64,000 nt of DNA from Acidobacteriota bacterium. Its GTDB lineage: Bacteria; Acidobacteriota; Terriglobia; Terriglobales; Acidobacteriaceae. The notes under the pieces are model-generated. The model made no database searches. It saw only the letters and a list, made by a program, of their open reading frames with translations, and was not told where the DNA came from. Positions 44,829 through 55,556 of this stretch are shown piece after piece. The position numbers and the translations under genes were made by a program. The stretch is from the NCBI GenBank assembly GCA_021813745.1, contig JAKAJO010000051.1, forward strand, positions 30,370-94,369, read 5' to 3'. Numbering within the stretch: the first letter of the stretch is position 1; each line of letters opens with the position of its first letter.

Positions 44829-44903
44829 CTGGCCTGGCAATGCACATCTGCTATCCTCAAAGGCAAGTTCATGCTTCCGGTCTAATTTCACCAAGGGAAT
44901 GCC

Positions 44904-45980
44904 GTGCCGAGCCAGAAAGAAATTCAATGGTCGCAGTTACGAGTGGGTCTCCTGGTGCTGGCAGCGATGGCGGTGCTGGCTCTGACCATCTTTCTGATGT
45001 CTGGTTCAGGCGGTGGCCCGTTTGCGCGCAAAATCATTCTTCGCTCCTATTTTGACAACGCGTCCGGACTGAAAAACGGGGCACCCGTCACGTTGGAAGG
45101 GGTGACCATTGGGAATGTCATCCGCATTCGTGTGGTGCCGCAGCGCAATCCTACGCCCGTAGAAGTCACGATGCGAGTGGGACGCGAGTACCTGAGCGAC
45201 CTGCATGTGACTTCGACCACGGCGATTGAGCAGGCAGGCGTGCTGGGAGACAGTTACGTTGACATTGACTCAAGCACAGCGACAGGGCCAGCTCCCGCCG
45301 ATGGCGCGGAACTGAAGGCGACCGGCTCACCCAATATTCAGGATGTGATCCGCTCGAGTCAGGTTTCGATTCAGGAAGTCACGACCCTGGTGCGGAAACT
45401 GGGGGTCATGAGCGACGCGCTGAACTCAAAGCGCGGCACGATTGGCGCGCTGATCAATGATCCGGCATTCTACGCAAAGGTCTCGCGCATTGCAGACAAC
45501 CTGCAAAAGATTACAGACGCGGTGAGCCAGGGGCATGGGACTCTGGGCAAAATGGTGACCGACGAGACGCTTTATGCGAATGCGAACTCGACGCTGAATC
45601 ACCTGAACCAGGTGGCGACATCACTGGATCAAGGCCAGGGCAGCGCGGGCAAATTTCTGAAAGATGACTCGCTCTACAACAACCTGAATGCCGCCGTGAA
45701 CAATGTGAATCAACTTACGGCCGAGATCAATGCCGGCAAAGGCTCAATTGGCAAGCTGGCGAAGGATCCGGAGTTTGCGCAGAAGCTGGATGACTCAGTG
45801 ACCCGACTCGACAACATTTTGAAGAATGTGGACCAGGGCAAGGGAACGCTGGGCCAACTGGTGCAGAATCGCGCACTCTATGATCATGCCGACGCAACGC
45901 TCGACCAGGCGCATCAGCTGATTGAGGGGATGCGTACGAATCCGAAGAAGTATCTTGTGATTCGATTCAAGCTGTTTTGA
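44904..45980 (+). CDS. MCE/MlaD-family protein with five 34-residue repeats
   Basis: The 358-aa protein has one N-terminal membrane helix (residues 13-32), an MCE domain (about 42-140: SYFDNASGLKNGAPVTLEGVTIGNV, with GVLGDSYVDID) and then a helical region with five tandem repeats of exactly 34 residues. The landmarks GTIG, GTLG, GSAG, GSIG and GTLG begin at residues 178, 212, 246, 280 and 314. MCE proteins form periplasmic rings or tubes that carry lipids between membranes, fed by a MlaE/MlaF transporter. No such partner is beside it. Start is GTG 44904. Confidence 0.87.
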   Translation: MPSQKEIQWSQLRVGLLVLAAMAVLALTIFLMSGSGGGPFARKIILRSYFDNASGLKNGAPVTLEGVTIGNVIRIRVVPQRNPTPVEVTMRVGREYLSDLHVTSTTAIEQAGVLGDSYVDIDSSTATGPAPADGAELKATGSPNIQDVIRSSQVSIQEVTTLVRKLGVMSDALNSKRGTIGALINDPAFYAKVSRIADNLQKITDAVSQGHGTLGKMVTDETLYANANSTLNHLNQVATSLDQGQGSAGKFLKDDSLYNNLNAAVNNVNQLTAEINAGKGSIGKLAKDPEFAQKLDDSVTRLDNILKNVDQGKGTLGQLVQNRALYDHADATLDQAHQLIEGMRTNPKKYLVIRFKLF

Positions 45981-46062
45981 TTCGCGGGGCATGACCGCCC
46001 ATTCCTACGCTTTGAATTGAACTTCTCTTCGCCTGCGGCGTATCGAGTGGGTGGAGCTCATG

Positions 46063-46710
46063 ATGTTGATTCAGCACTTTAAGCTGATGGCGGCAGCCGT
46101 GGCGGCGGCATGCGCCGTGATGGGTGTGACTTTGATTGCATCCGGTGGTGCGGTGAAGGGCCAGGATACGGAGGCGCCCAGCTACACGGACCAGGGCGAC
46201 TTAAAGCCACCGAGCAGGTACCGGGAGTGGATTTATCTGACGTCCGGCCTGGACATGAGCTATTCGGCGAAGTCAGGCGACGGCTCCATGTCGATGTTTG
46301 ACAATGTTTTTGTGGATCCTGCGTCTTATCGAAGCTTTCTGACGACCGGCACATGGCCTGACAAAACGATGCTGGTTCTCGAAGTGCGCAAGGCCCAAAG
46401 CAAAGGTTCGATCAACCAGCTCGGACACTACCAAAGCAACTCGATGGTGGGGATGGAAGTTCACGTGAAGGATGAGGCGAGGTTCCCAGGAAAGTGGGCG
46501 TTTTTCCAATTCGACTCACCAACGAAGGATGGTAAACTCCTCGGGCAAAGTGCACCCTGTTATAGCTGTCATGCCGCGCACGGAGCGGTCGATACGACTT
46601 TTGTACAGTTTTATCCGATGTTGCTGCCGTTAGCCGAGGCAAAGGGGACATTGAGCATGGCCTACAGGAATGAAGCGCAACAGTTGATTCAGCGCAAGTC
46701 GCTTGATTGA
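46063..46710 (+). CDS. Cytochrome P460-family protein
   Basis: The 215-aa exported protein has a signal peptide and the cytochrome P460 pattern YREWIYLTSGLDMSYS, an internal beta-rich domain, and the heme-binding motif CYSCHAAHGAVDTTFVQFYP near the C-terminus (residues about 170-190). P460 proteins carry a cross-linked c-type heme and handle hydroxylamine, nitric oxide or related small molecules; other activities are possible. ATG 46063 has GGAG six bases before it; the ATG at 46060 and GTG at 46051 are less well placed. It converges on a membrane protein gene. Confidence 0.84.
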   Translation: MLIQHFKLMAAAVAAACAVMGVTLIASGGAVKGQDTEAPSYTDQGDLKPPSRYREWIYLTSGLDMSYSAKSGDGSMSMFDNVFVDPASYRSFLTTGTWPDKTMLVLEVRKAQSKGSINQLGHYQSNSMVGMEVHVKDEARFPGKWAFFQFDSPTKDGKLLGQSAPCYSCHAAHGAVDTTFVQFYPMLLPLAEAKGTLSMAYRNEAQQLIQRKSLD

Positions 46711-46713
46711 GAT

Positions 46714-47610
46714 TCATGTCCTGGCCGCGCCCCGATAGGTACGCCAGAATTCGATGAAGCTCTTGAGGCGCACAACCTGAAAATAGTCGTTCGCGACGAG
46801 GTAGAAGAGGATTGCGCCAGCGACCACATTGTGCAGCGCCTGCGTCCCAAGCTGATCGCTGAAAGGCAGCGGAGCCGCGGAGAAGACCATCGCCAGGACA
46901 ATGAGCATCAGCTTGACGATGCCCATCACCAGGTTGATCTCCATCAGCTTACTGGTGAAGGTTCTGCCCAGTGAAAAGCTCTGCTGAAGGGCCTGCCATG
47001 GGGTGAGGTCTTCAAGAACCATGAGCAGCGGGGCGACGGTGACGGGCCAATTGATGAGCGCCCAGAGGCTGAAGAATCCGAGCGAAAGAAAGATCGCCCA
47101 CATGGAATATCCCACGAGGTCCGCTTCGCCGTTAGGGGTGATGTGCGTCGCGGCGACCCATTGGATGCAGCGGAACCAGGTCCAGAAGGTGGCACCGAGC
47201 AGCGCAATCCAGAGGATCTGGAGAAGGAGTAGAGCAAGCGGCCTGGATTTTACGCCGTGCTCCAGGCGCGCCAGCACCAGCGCACGTCCCGCGGCTGAGG
47301 CCAGGGCCCAGGCAAGCGCTGCGACCGGGAGCAGCCACAGGAGCAAGGCAGCAACGGCACTCTTATAGTGCTGCCAAACGCCAACGAATTGCACGGCAGC
47401 GACCCATGGATTCTGGGCGTCGATATTGTTGAAGCCGGTTTGAGCGAGCGGAATCTGGCGGAGAATCCGCTGTGCCTGCAGCCAGCACACGACGAGAAAC
47501 GGAACACCGAAGGTCCAGCGCCATGCAACTTCCAGAGCCGTGAGGACGGGGCGCCTGAAAACCCATCCCATCTGATCCACCAGGTTCTGTGTCCCGCGGA
47601 CGGGTGGCAT
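46714..47610 (-). CDS. Six-helix membrane protein after leuS
   Basis: I recognise no named family. The 298-aa product has about six hydrophobic helices (around residues 30-50, 80-110, 125-150, 170-200, 230-255, 260-285) and a conserved-looking loop LLMVLEDLTPWQALQQSFSLGRTF. Its ATG is one base past the leuS stop, so it is almost certainly translated from the leuS message. It resembles the acidobacterial proteins of unknown function often placed near leuS, though I cannot name a reaction. Confidence 0.62.
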   Translation of the reverse strand: MPPVRGTQNLVDQMGWVFRRPVLTALEVAWRWTFGVPFLVVCWLQAQRILRQIPLAQTGFNNIDAQNPWVAAVQFVGVWQHYKSAVAALLLWLLPVAALAWALASAAGRALVLARLEHGVKSRPLALLLLQILWIALLGATFWTWFRCIQWVAATHITPNGEADLVGYSMWAIFLSLGFFSLWALINWPVTVAPLLMVLEDLTPWQALQQSFSLGRTFTSKLMEINLVMGIVKLMLIVLAMVFSAAPLPFSDQLGTQALHNVVAGAILFYLVANDYFQVVRLKSFIEFWRTYRGAART

Positions 47611-47611
47611 C

Positions 47612-50113
47612 CTACTTCACCACCACATTCACTGTTTTACCGGGCACCACGATGATTTTGGCAACCGATCTGCCCGCAATCTTTGCCTGGAGCTTTTCGT
47701 CGCGTAACGCAACCGCCTCCATCACTGCGCGATCCGCATCGACGGCAATCCGGATTACGGTGACCAGCTTGCCGTTGATTTGCACTGGAATCTCGAGCTC
47801 ATCCTCGCGGGCAAGCTGAGGATCGCTCTGGGGCCATGCGGCACGCAGGACTGCGCCGGTCTCACCCAATTCCTCCCACAGCTCTGACGTCAGGAAGGGC
47901 GCGAAGGGCGCCATTAGCAGGACGAGCGTACGCAGCAGTTCATTCATTGTGTGCGCGGGCACCTCACCTGCGGAGAGCTGTGCATCTGCAGCCTGCATGT
48001 CATTGACAAATTCCATGATGGCAGCGACACAGGTGTTAAAGTGCCAGCGGCCGGCAAAATCCAGCGTGATCTTGGCAGTGGTTTGATGTAGCTTGCGCAA
48101 AAGCTTGAGCGAGACTCCTGTCGGGGCGACAGGTTGCGCGGTACGGCCGGCACGCGCCTGCGGCGCATAGCGCATGACGAGGCGGAAGACACGGCCCAGA
48201 AAGCGGCTTACGCCGGCAACACCATCTTCCTGCCAGTCCAGATCGCGATCCGGTGGAGCAGCAAAGAGGGCATACATGCGCGTGGCATCAGCACCATAGC
48301 GGACCACCATATCGTCAGGGGAGACGACGTTGCCCTTGGACTTCGACATCTTGGCGCCGTCTTTGATGACCATGCCTTGCGTGAAGAGGCGCGCGGCCGG
48401 CTCGTCATTCTGGACGAGGCCCAGGTCGCGCATGACTTTGGTCCAGAACCGCGAGTAGATCAGGTGCAGAATAGCGTGCTCGACGCCGCCGATGTACTGG
48501 TCAATGGGAAACCAGTAGCTGGCTGCATTGGGATTAAAGGGAGCATTGGAGTTCTTTGCGTCGGCGTAGCGGTAGAAGTACCAGCTCGAATCGACAAAGG
48601 TATCCATGGTGTCGGTTTCACGACGCGCGGGTCCGCTGCATTTGGGACATGTGACGTTGACGAAAGCCGGAACCCGACTTAGGGGTGAGCCTCCCTGCTG
48701 CGTAATTTCGACCTGGTCAGGCAATAGGACGGGGAGCTGATCATCCGGTACGGGAACAAGCCCGTCCCGTTCGCAATGAATCATAGGGATGGGCGTGCCC
48801 CAGTAGCGCTGGCGGCTGACGCCCCAGTCTTTCAAACGGTATGTCACCGTCGCTTTGCCGAATTTATTGCGCGCGGCTACCTGTTGCAATTGCTTCTGAG
48901 CCTGTTCGCAAGTCAGGCCGTTGTAAGAGCCGGAGTTGATGAGGATACCGGATTCAGAGGTGAATGGCAGAGCCGGCGCTTCCTGTACGGAGTCTTCCGG
49001 AGCGATGACTCGACGAATCTCGATCCCATACTTATTGGCGAATTCAAAGTCTCGCTCGTCATGGGCGGGCACGCTCATGATGGCGCCCGTACCGTAGTCC
49101 ATCAGGATGTAGTTTGCCACCCAGATGGGCACGCGCTCTCCGTTGTAGGGATTGAGCGCATAGCGTCCCGTGTCCACACCGTGCTTCTCGATCGCTCCCA
49201 CATCTCCGGCTTCGCGTGCGCGTGTTTGTTCGTCAATGAGGTGATCGACCTGCGCCTTGAGGACCGGATCCGCGGCTGCAAAACGGCTGACGAGGGGATG
49301 TTCGGGGGCGAGTTGAACGCTGGTGGCGCCAAAAATGGTGTCTACACGCGTGGTGAATACGCGAATTTTCTCGTCGTCGCCTTCCAGAGCAAAATCGACT
49401 TCGGTGCCTTCGCTGCGGCCGATCCAGTTGCGCTGCATGGTGCGCACCTTGTCCGGCCAGCCGTCGAGCTTGTCGAGCCCCTCAAGCAATTCGTTGGCGT
49501 AGGCAGTGATGCGAAAGAACCATTGGACAAGCTCGCGCTGCTGCACCAGAGTGTCCTCATGCCGCCAGCAACGTCCGTCGATGACCTGTTCATTGGCCAG
49601 GACCGTGGCGCAGTCCGGACACCAGTTGACCTTGCTCTTCTTGCGATAGGCGAGATTCTTTTCGTACATACGCAGAAAGAACCATTGGTTCCAACGGTAG
49701 TACTCCGGGAGGCAGGTGGTGACCTCCGTAGCCCAGTCATATCCAAGGCCGAGGCGCTGCATTTGCCGTTTCATTGCGGCGATGTTGGCCAGCGTCCACT
49801 GGCGTGGAGGCGTGTTGTTCTTGAGCGCGGCATTCTCGGCAGGCAGCCCGAACGCATCCCAGCCCATGGGGTGCAGAACGTTGAAGCCGCGCATCCACAT
49901 GTGTCGCGCCAACGCATCGCCGATTGAGTAGTTGCGCACATGCCCCATGTGCAGCTGGCCACTCGGATAGGGCAGCATCTCAAGAACGTAATACTTGGGC
50001 TTGCCGCACTGCTCAGGCTCAGCCGCATACAAGGCTGGATCCGCGGTCCAGCGCTCCTGCCATTTGCTTTCGAGAACCGCAGGGTCGTACCGTAATTCCT
50101 TTTCTTCTGCCAT
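47612..50113 (-). CDS. leuS: Leucyl-tRNA synthetase
   Basis: The 833-aa class I enzyme loads leucine onto tRNA-Leu. The HIGH-type motif is in LPYPSGQLHMGHVRNYSIGD, and KMSKS in DGAKMSKSKGNVV. Between them lies the editing domain (about residues 220-400, with TRVDTIFGATSVQLAPEHP and GTGAIMSVPAHDERD) that removes wrong amino acids. A zinc-type site appears in WCPDCATVLANEQV. Length matches bacterial LeuRS. It starts at ATG 50113 and leads the two-gene unit with the membrane protein. Confidence 0.96.
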   Translation of the reverse strand: MAEEKELRYDPAVLESKWQERWTADPALYAAEPEQCGKPKYYVLEMLPYPSGQLHMGHVRNYSIGDALARHMWMRGFNVLHPMGWDAFGLPAENAALKNNTPPRQWTLANIAAMKRQMQRLGLGYDWATEVTTCLPEYYRWNQWFFLRMYEKNLAYRKKSKVNWCPDCATVLANEQVIDGRCWRHEDTLVQQRELVQWFFRITAYANELLEGLDKLDGWPDKVRTMQRNWIGRSEGTEVDFALEGDDEKIRVFTTRVDTIFGATSVQLAPEHPLVSRFAAADPVLKAQVDHLIDEQTRAREAGDVGAIEKHGVDTGRYALNPYNGERVPIWVANYILMDYGTGAIMSVPAHDERDFEFANKYGIEIRRVIAPEDSVQEAPALPFTSESGILINSGSYNGLTCEQAQKQLQQVAARNKFGKATVTYRLKDWGVSRQRYWGTPIPMIHCERDGLVPVPDDQLPVLLPDQVEITQQGGSPLSRVPAFVNVTCPKCSGPARRETDTMDTFVDSSWYFYRYADAKNSNAPFNPNAASYWFPIDQYIGGVEHAILHLIYSRFWTKVMRDLGLVQNDEPAARLFTQGMVIKDGAKMSKSKGNVVSPDDMVVRYGADATRMYALFAAPPDRDLDWQEDGVAGVSRFLGRVFRLVMRYAPQARAGRTAQPVAPTGVSLKLLRKLHQTTAKITLDFAGRWHFNTCVAAIMEFVNDMQAADAQLSAGEVPAHTMNELLRTLVLLMAPFAPFLTSELWEELGETGAVLRAAWPQSDPQLAREDELEIPVQINGKLVTVIRIAVDADRAVMEAVALRDEKLQAKIAGRSVAKIIVVPGKTVNVVVK

Positions 50114-50323
50114 ACTTCTCCAGTGTAAATGGGTGCAATCGCCTCAACTGGAACTCATTGCGGTCCAAATCTCAGCAGGTTTGGCCCAACAATGCATGCA
50201 GTGCGACGGGATGCGCATAGGGCGGCTTCCCTGCCCAGACTCATCGCGAAGGCGGGCCACAGGGCACGAGAGCCGCAAGAAGCCAATTGACTCGCCCACG
50301 GTGGGTTTGCAACACTCTGGCCA

Positions 50324-51034
50324 ATGGCTTACGCAGGGAAAGTGGAATATGCCAGCGAACGAAAGATTCGCGAGCGCAACAAGGGTTATTACAGACTCGC
50401 GCACTGGCCCATCTGGATCTGGGTGTTTTTTCTGGCGCCGGGACCGCTGACGTTTTCACTTTTCGCGCATGGGTTCAGCCGGGCCAATTCGGCATGGCTG
50501 GCCGTGGTGCTGATTGGCACGGGCATCGCCGGATTGTGGGCACAGCTGCCCGGGGTGGAGCACAAGCCCTACATCCTTCGCTTTGATGAGGACAAGCCGA
50601 ATCCGCTCTATCGGCGGGTCTGTTATACATTCGCCTGGAATGCCGCGGTGAATTTTGCTTTGTTGAACCTGGCTGGTCTGCTGATTGCCGTTGCGACTGG
50701 CACGTGGATGATGAAACAGCTTTATCACTATGCCTATCTGCCAATCTGCATCACGATCCTGACTCTGGGAGCCTTCGGCAAGTTGCCGCGCGTAGGGCCC
50801 CGAACCAAGGGTGAAGGTGTGGAGCGTCGTTATTTTTACGGAACGGTATGGGCCGTGACAGCCGCGCAGTCTGTGTTACTGATTCTGTGGAAGGCGCTGC
50901 CGCGCGGACATGAAGATGACGTCATTAAGCTCGCGGTGTATATCGCTGTACTGGCCTTTATGGGCTGGTTATCGTATCGCGGAAAGCTGTACCGCACGCG
51001 CCCAATTCTTCCTGGCGATGTGATGGTGGATTAA
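50324..51034 (+). CDS. Uncharacterised integral membrane protein
   Basis: No family is recognised. The 236-aa product has a short basic N-terminus (KIRERNKGYYRLAHWP) and about six membrane helices, including LTFSLFAHGFSRANSAWLAVVLIG, VNFALLNLAGLLIAVATG and WAVTAAQSVLLILWK. The motif RVCYTFAWNAAVNFA is a striking aromatic stretch. It is divergent from leuS, with about 210 bases between. Confidence 0.62.
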   Translation: MAYAGKVEYASERKIRERNKGYYRLAHWPIWIWVFFLAPGPLTFSLFAHGFSRANSAWLAVVLIGTGIAGLWAQLPGVEHKPYILRFDEDKPNPLYRRVCYTFAWNAAVNFALLNLAGLLIAVATGTWMMKQLYHYAYLPICITILTLGAFGKLPRVGPRTKGEGVERRYFYGTVWAVTAAQSVLLILWKALPRGHEDDVIKLAVYIAVLAFMGWLSYRGKLYRTRPILPGDVMVD

Positions 51035-51080
51035 CTCTTGATGCGCGGGTACGCGAAGATGCGGATTCGGGACTAGGGTA

Positions 51081-51413
51081 TCAGCGCCTGCCGGTGATGG
51101 CACTGTAGCCAGAGGTAGCCGCCTTCTTGAGTGCGGCGAGGCCTTCGTCAATCGTAAGCAGTGGCGTGGTTTTGGTGGATTTGAGCGCGCCGCCCGCGCC
51201 AATGGCAAGCGCGAGACCCGCCGCGCTGACATTGTTTGGCATCTCGATAATGGCTACCACATCCTGATCGCCGAAGGACAACCAAAGACCTACCAGCTTA
51301 CCGCCAAGTTTTTCCACCGCCTTGCGTACAACATCGGTTCGGTCTTCGGGCCTCTTGATGAGCAACCGCAGCGCGTCTGTACTGTAAGAGGCCTGCACAA
51401 GATAACTGGGCAT
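51081..51413 (-). CDS. GYD-domain protein
   Basis: The 110-aa protein shows the GYD pattern: SYLVQASYSTDALRLLIKRPEDRTDVVRKAVEKLGGKLVGLWLSFGDQDVVAI (quoted in part), with the phrase FGDQDVVAIIEMPNN. GYD domains are small ferredoxin-like folds of unknown role. The start ATG 51413 begins the first strand. It is isolated between the membrane protein and plsY. Confidence 0.82.
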   Translation of the reverse strand: MPSYLVQASYSTDALRLLIKRPEDRTDVVRKAVEKLGGKLVGLWLSFGDQDVVAIIEMPNNVSAAGLALAIGAGGALKSTKTTPLLTIDEGLAALKKAATSGYSAITGRR

Positions 51414-51585
51414 GGTTTGGAACCTCGTTTGAATTGTTGCCGTGGAGTCTGGCCCGGGGGAGATACGAAGTATACACCTCGCGGCATCGTCGTGCGCCGG
51501 GAGTATCTGTGACTTCTAATGCGGCTCGATGCAGGCGGTATGAAGATTGGTTCCAAAGGGTTCACCTGCTACACTCTCACTCGTC

Positions 51586-52230
51586 ATGTCCGGTGCAAGT
51601 CTTCTCATCATCGGGGCCTCTTATCTTCTTGGGTCGATTCCGACCGGCTATCTTCTCGTACGGTTTGTGCGCAAAGAGGACATACGCACGGTTGGTAGCG
51701 GAAACATCGGAGCAACGAACGTTCTGCGGTCTGGAGGGAAAGGGCTAGGAGCGGCAACATTCTTCCTGGATATGCTCAAGGGGTGCGCGGCAGTCTGGCT
51801 CGGGACTTTGGCTGGGCCGCTTCTCATGGGCTGTTCTCCGCTGCGCAATGTGGAAGCGCTGGCTGCACTCTGCGCCGTGGTGGGACATATGTTTCCACTG
51901 TGGTTGCGATTTCGAGGCGGCAAGGGTGTTGCGACAGGTTTTGGTGTCTTTCTTGTTGCCGCGCCGCTGGCTGCTCTTGCATCCATCAGTGTGTTCTTCA
52001 TCGTGCTTTACCTCAGCCGGTATGTTTCACTTGCCTCCATTCTTGGCGCAGCGAGCTTCCCTCCCTTTGCGTGGCTGCTGGTGCATGGTGATCGCCCCAA
52101 ATTCTTTGTCATCGTGCAATTCGTCGTCGCGTTGCTCATTATTCTGAAACATCATCAGAACATTCGCAGACTCCTGAACGGAAGTGAAAGCAGGTTGGGA
52201 GCACGCGCGCACGAGGGGAAGCCAGCATGA
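51586..52230 (+). CDS. plsY: Glycerol-3-phosphate acyltransferase
   Basis: The 214-aa membrane protein transfers an acyl group from acyl-phosphate to glycerol-3-phosphate. The PlsY signatures are YLLGSIPTGYLL, DIRTVGSGNIGATNVLR and FRGGKGVATGFGV, in loops between about seven helices. I use ATG 51586 at the first helix. The stop overlaps the gpsA start as ATGA, which couples acyl acceptor synthesis and acylation. Confidence 0.94.
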   Translation: MSGASLLIIGASYLLGSIPTGYLLVRFVRKEDIRTVGSGNIGATNVLRSGGKGLGAATFFLDMLKGCAAVWLGTLAGPLLMGCSPLRNVEALAALCAVVGHMFPLWLRFRGGKGVATGFGVFLVAAPLAALASISVFFIVLYLSRYVSLASILGAASFPPFAWLLVHGDRPKFFVIVQFVVALLIILKHHQNIRRLLNGSESRLGARAHEGKPA

Positions 52231-53234
52231 GTCGCATTGCAGTTCTTGGATCAGGAGCGTGGGGAACCGCCATTGCGCTTTCCTTGCATCGCCGTGGTGG
52301 TAACGAAGTGACGCTGTGGTCGCATAGTGAGGACGAAGCACACGAAATTCGCGCGGCAGGAGAAAACATTCGATTTCTTCCAGGCTTCTCGATACCCATG
52401 GACATTCAAACTACGTCGGAGCCGGCGGCGATCCGCTCAGCGGAGATTCTGGTCTCGGTGATTCCTTCGGAGTTTTTACGAACTACGATCGCCAGGCTGG
52501 CGCCCCATCTGCGCGAAGGACAGATTGTGGTGAGCGCGACCAAGGGGGTTGAGGACCGGACACACTTCCGAATGACACAGGTGATCTCGGCGGTCTTGGA
52601 GCCCGCGGGTCTTGTGCTGCCGATTGGAGCCTTCAGTGGTCCCACATTTGCGGTGGAGGTAGCGCAAGGCCAGCCGACGGCAGTGGTGATCGCATTTTCC
52701 GATCAGTCCGTCGCGGAGCGTATCCAAAAGGATTTTTCATCCGAGTCACTGCGCCTTTACACCACGACCGATGTGATCGGCGTCGAACTGGGCGGTGCGC
52801 TCAAGAATGTCATCGCCATTGCAGCGGGCGTCGCCGCAGGGATGGGACTGGGGTACAACTCGGCCGCGGGGCTCATCACACGCGGGATTGCCGAGATCAC
52901 GCGGCTTGCGGTGGCATGCGGTGGTCGACGCGAAACGCTCGCGGGCCTGTCAGGCGTTGGCGATCTGGTGCTCACCTGCACGGGATCCCTCTCGCGAAAT
53001 CGCACGGTGGGCCAGGCTCTGGGCCAGGGCCGCAAGCTACCAGAGATTCTGGAAAGCCTGGGCGGCAAGGTGGCGGAAGGCGTGCGAACGACGCGCGCTG
53101 CGCTAGGCCTTGCGCGTCTGCATGGCATTGAGATGCCTATCACAGAACAAATGGAGCTCATTCTGGACGCAGGCAAAGATCCGCGCGAGGCGATTCGCGA
53201 TTTGATGCTGCGGCCCGGCAAGGGCGAACAGTAA
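52227..53234 (+). CDS. gpsA: NAD(P)-dependent glycerol-3-phosphate dehydrogenase
   Basis: The 335-aa enzyme reduces dihydroxyacetone phosphate to sn-glycerol-3-phosphate, the starting block of phospholipids. It begins with the Rossmann loop [14 protein letters not shown] and carries [23 protein letters not shown] and the substrate-binding lysine in [16 protein letters not shown]. Length is typical. Coupled to plsY by an overlapping ATGA. Confidence 0.95.
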   Translation: MSRIAVLGSGAWGTAIALSLHRRGGNEVTLWSHSEDEAHEIRAAGENIRFLPGFSIPMDIQTTSEPAAIRSAEILVSVIPSEFLRTTIARLAPHLREGQIVVSATKGVEDRTHFRMTQVISAVLEPAGLVLPIGAFSGPTFAVEVAQGQPTAVVIAFSDQSVAERIQKDFSSESLRLYTTTDVIGVELGGALKNVIAIAAGVAAGMGLGYNSAAGLITRGIAEITRLAVACGGRRETLAGLSGVGDLVLTCTGSLSRNRTVGQALGQGRKLPEILESLGGKVAEGVRTTRAALGLARLHGIEMPITEQMELILDAGKDPREAIRDLMLRPGKGEQ

Positions 53235-53477
53235 GTATCCCCGATAGATTTCCGGAACCGGATCTCCCCAGCGCTGCACTTGTCCCGTCTCCGCCGTCAC
53301 GATCAGGATTTGACCGAGCGGGTGAGTATGCCACGCGGTGCGCACGCCGGGCTCGAACGTAATGAGAGAGCCGGACGCGCGCGCGGAAGCTGTCGCCTAG
53401 AACAGCGGATCGACGCGCACGCTGCCGGTAAAGTGCTCAGACGGCGCCTGCCGCGACGGTTGCGAGCCACTCCGCAT
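53235..53477 (-). pseudogene. Cupin-domain protein broken by an in-frame amber codon
   Basis: The minus strand from an ATG at 53477 reads [20 protein letters not shown] and RVDPLF, then a TAG at 53399-53397 where the family has a glutamine (a single C-to-T change), then carries on in the same frame with [20 protein letters not shown] and [10 protein letters not shown]. This is the cupin domain with its metal histidines. Family likeness ends at about PEIYRG (53240), against the gpsA end, so the last strands are gone. The track's 80-aa ORF is the tail beyond the stop and overlaps gpsA. Confidence 0.75.
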
Positions 53478-53603
53478 GATTCGTAGGCGCCTTGATCATT
53501 AGCGGTGTGGCTCTGCAACCTGGACGGATGTAAGCGGAGCGAAACCTCAAGCGTTGCGAGAGTCCTCATGGTGTCCCTTCCTGCTCCCACGCCAAAAGAG
53601 CAC

Positions 53604-55127
<1,524 letters not shown>

Positions 55128-55316
55128 ATCGCCGCAAGATCTCCATTTGCCGGGAAATCGAGGTTACCGTCGCTCCTGAAGCGTTCATCTTGACGTACGA
55201 TGACGGTGCGCTAAGTTGCTCATTCCTCGTCGACGAATGGAGACTTCGATGATCGCCCGATTCCAAATTTTCTTACCATTTGATCTGTTCATCACTGATG
55301 ACGAACAGATCGGAGT

Positions 55317-55556
55317 GTGAGGGAAAATCTCCGAGCCGGGATTGCCACACGCTGGCCTCGTGATTCCTACCGCATGGAGATACGCGGATCGTCCGAACCG
55401 ACGGGCACTGTACACGAGTTGACTTCCGAATGGCTGTTCAAAACCAAAGACCCCATCTTCAGCGATAGTTGCTTATATGACAGCCACCGCGTTGCGCGAG
55501 TCAATGTCATCGCGTTTGAATTCAGTGCGGATGACTTTGATGGAAGTGGATCATGA
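55317..55556 (+). CDS. Possible small ORF upstream of the chimeric integrase ORF
   Basis: A GTG-started 79-codon frame has fair coding character after residue 18 (MEIRGSSEPTGTVHELTSEW, RVARVNVIAFEFSADDFDG) and overlaps the next ORF as ATGA. I recognise no family. It may be the front part of the same ancient gene as the next ORF's N-terminus, put out of frame. There is no strong ribosome site. Confidence 0.35.
   Translation: MRENLRAGIATRWPRDSYRMEIRGSSEPTGTVHELTSEWLFKTKDPIFSDSCLYDSHRVARVNVIAFEFSADDFDGSGS

Noticed and set aside
48776-49927. 383-aa plus-strand ORF
   Set aside because: Antisense of leuS, whose HIGH and KMSKS motifs are on the other strand.
55237-55320. 27-codon ORF (METSMIARFQ...)
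   Set aside because: Short, no ribosome site, no family; it lies in scar sequence.
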